DNA from: Pseudomonadota bacterium
GTDB taxonomy: Bacteria > Pseudomonadota > Alphaproteobacteria > CACIAM-22H2
Length of the DNA: 5,118 nt
Reading direction: 5' to 3'
Assembly: GCA_020161965.1 (NCBI GenBank)
Contig: JAIUNH010000318.1
Location: forward strand, 1 to 5,118
Below the pieces are notes generated by a model that did not search any database, was not told the origin of the DNA, and was given only the letters and a program-made list of their open reading frames with translations. Below are positions 4,403 through 5,118 of the stretch, one piece after another (the first letter of the stretch is position 1; the number at the start of each line of letters is the position of its first letter). Position numbers and translations under genes: made by a program.

Positions 4403-5118
4403 CCGACGCAATCTGCTGAAGGGGGCTGCCGCTGTCGGCGTGCTCGCTTCGCCGATGCTCAACACCAAGACGCTGTTCGCGCAATCGGGCGCGTTCAACT
4501 GGAAGCGCTTCCAGGGCCAGGCGATCGAAGTGTCGCTGATCAAAAGCCCGCGCGGCGATTTGTTGAAGCGCCATCAAGCGGAATTCGAAGCGCTGACCGG
4601 CATCAAGGTCGGCGTCGAGGATATCCCCGAGCAGCAGCAGCGCCAAAAGATCGTCATCGAATTCAACTCGGGCCGCCCGAGCTTCGACGTCGTCCACCTG
4701 TCGTATCACGTGCAGAAGCGCCAATTCGCCAAGGCGCGCTGGACCGCCGAAGTCGGCGGATACATCAACGACGCCCAGCTCACGCCCGCCGAATGGGATC
4801 GCGCCGACGTGACCCAGCGCGGCCTCGACTACGCGACCGACGACGGCAAGATCAACTCGCTGCCCTGGTCGGTCGATTACTGGATGCTCTACTGGAACAA
4901 GGAATTGTTCCAGGCCAAGGGCGTCGCGTATCCGAAGTCGATCGACGAGATCGTCGCGGCGGCCGCCAAGCTGCACGATCCGGCCAACGGCGTCGCGGGC
5001 TTCGTCGCGCGGGGCTTGCGCAACGCCAACGTGCCGGTGTGGACGCAGCTGCTGCTCGGCTGGGGCCAGGACACGACGACCGGCAACCCGCCGCGTCTGC
5101 TGACCGACACCGACGACG
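4386..5118 (+). CDS. ABC transporter extracellular solute-binding protein, family 1 (sugar), N-terminal part
   Basis: The first 244 codons are present and the frame stays open to the window end. The N-terminus MKTTMNRRNLLKGAAAVGVL carries a twin-arginine-like motif (N6-R7-R8-N9-L10-L11-K12) followed by a hydrophobic stretch (about 14-25), with likely cleavage near residues 32-34 (FAQS). This suggests Tat export to the periplasm. The mature part has the MalE/UgpB-like pattern: strand IEVSLIKSPRGDLLKRHQAEFEALTGIKV (47-75), S95/D101-V102 in the first lobe, then P158-W159-S160-V161-D162, W164 and Y167-W168-N169-K170, the characteristic hinge block (YWNKELF) of carbohydrate-binding proteins. Full-length members run about 400-450 residues, so a little over half is seen. 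Such genes usually head operons with two permeases and an ATPase. Its place behind the fucose-type genes suggests it binds that sugar or an oligosaccharide containing it, but this is inference. Confidence 0.87.
   Translation, partial: MKTTMNRRNLLKGAAAVGVLASPMLNTKTLFAQSGAFNWKRFQGQAIEVSLIKSPRGDLLKRHQAEFEALTGIKVGVEDIPEQQQRQKIVIEFNSGRPSFDVVHLSYHVQKRQFAKARWTAEVGGYINDAQLTPAEWDRADVTQRGLDYATDDGKINSLPWSVDYWMLYWNKELFQAKGVAYPKSIDEIVAAAAKLHDPANGVAGFVARGLRNANVPVWTQLLLGWGQDTTTGNPPRLLTDTDD

Noticed and set aside
3194..4543. Minus-strand open frame of 449 codons across the aldolase, gntR and binding-protein genes
   Set aside because: It runs antisense through three genes with recognisable motifs and across an intergenic gap. 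Long antisense frames are common at this GC content.
1..5118. Searched by eye for CRISPR arrays, tRNA/rRNA genes, riboswitches, insertion sequences, toxin-antitoxin pairs and defence genes
   Set aside because: Nothing found; coding genes fill almost the whole window and the only gaps are 117 and 55 bp.

Overview
The window is GC-rich and gene-dense, with overlapping reading frames and protein families (RbsD/FucU, COG3618 amidohydrolase, FadR-type GntR, family-1 solute-binding protein) that fit a soil or plant-associated alphaproteobacterium. The sequence alone does not fix the genus. I see no IS elements, integrase, CRISPR array, tRNA or rRNA, and base composition is even across the window. 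It looks like chromosomal sugar-catabolism DNA rather than a mobile island.

Layout. (1) Bases 2-391, + strand: the C-terminal end of a DHA2-type MFS exporter, cut by the window edge. (2) Bases 372-2642, - strand: a tightly overlapping three-gene operon in the order aldo/keto reductase (L-fucose/D-threo-aldose 1-dehydrogenase type), amidohydrolase-2 lactonase (L-fuconolactonase type), FucU mutarotase. The reductase starts at GTG with a strong ribosome binding site. The junctions overlap by 4 and 8 bp, and the last gene meets the MFS gene tail to tail with a 20-bp overlap. (3) Bases 2643-2759: a 117-bp divergent promoter region with two imperfect palindromes and candidate overlapping promoters. 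(4) Bases 2760-4330, + strand: a class I (Schiff-base) DHDPS/NanA-family aldolase, then, overlapping by 1 bp, a FadR/FCD-type GntR regulator. (5) Bases 4386 to the end, + strand: the first 244 codons of a family-1 sugar-binding protein with a twin-arginine-like signal, probably the first gene of an ABC sugar importer that continues past the window.

How the genes fit together (inference). The set matches the non-phosphorylative, Entner-Doudoroff-like oxidation of L-fucose or related L-galacto/D-arabino sugars. The ABC system would import the sugar, FucU interconvert its anomers, the reductase oxidise it to the lactone, and the amidohydrolase open the lactone to L-fuconate. A dehydratase not present in this window would give 2-keto-3-deoxy-L-fuconate, and the DapA-family aldolase could split this to pyruvate and lactaldehyde. 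The GntR protein is the obvious candidate for local control through the divergent region.

The pathway type is known. The less ordinary points are a perfect 12-bp tandem duplication spanning the start codon of the binding protein, the operator-like palindromes in the divergent region, and a non-canonical recognition-helix sequence in the GntR protein. I found no convincing evidence for a wholly undescribed system.
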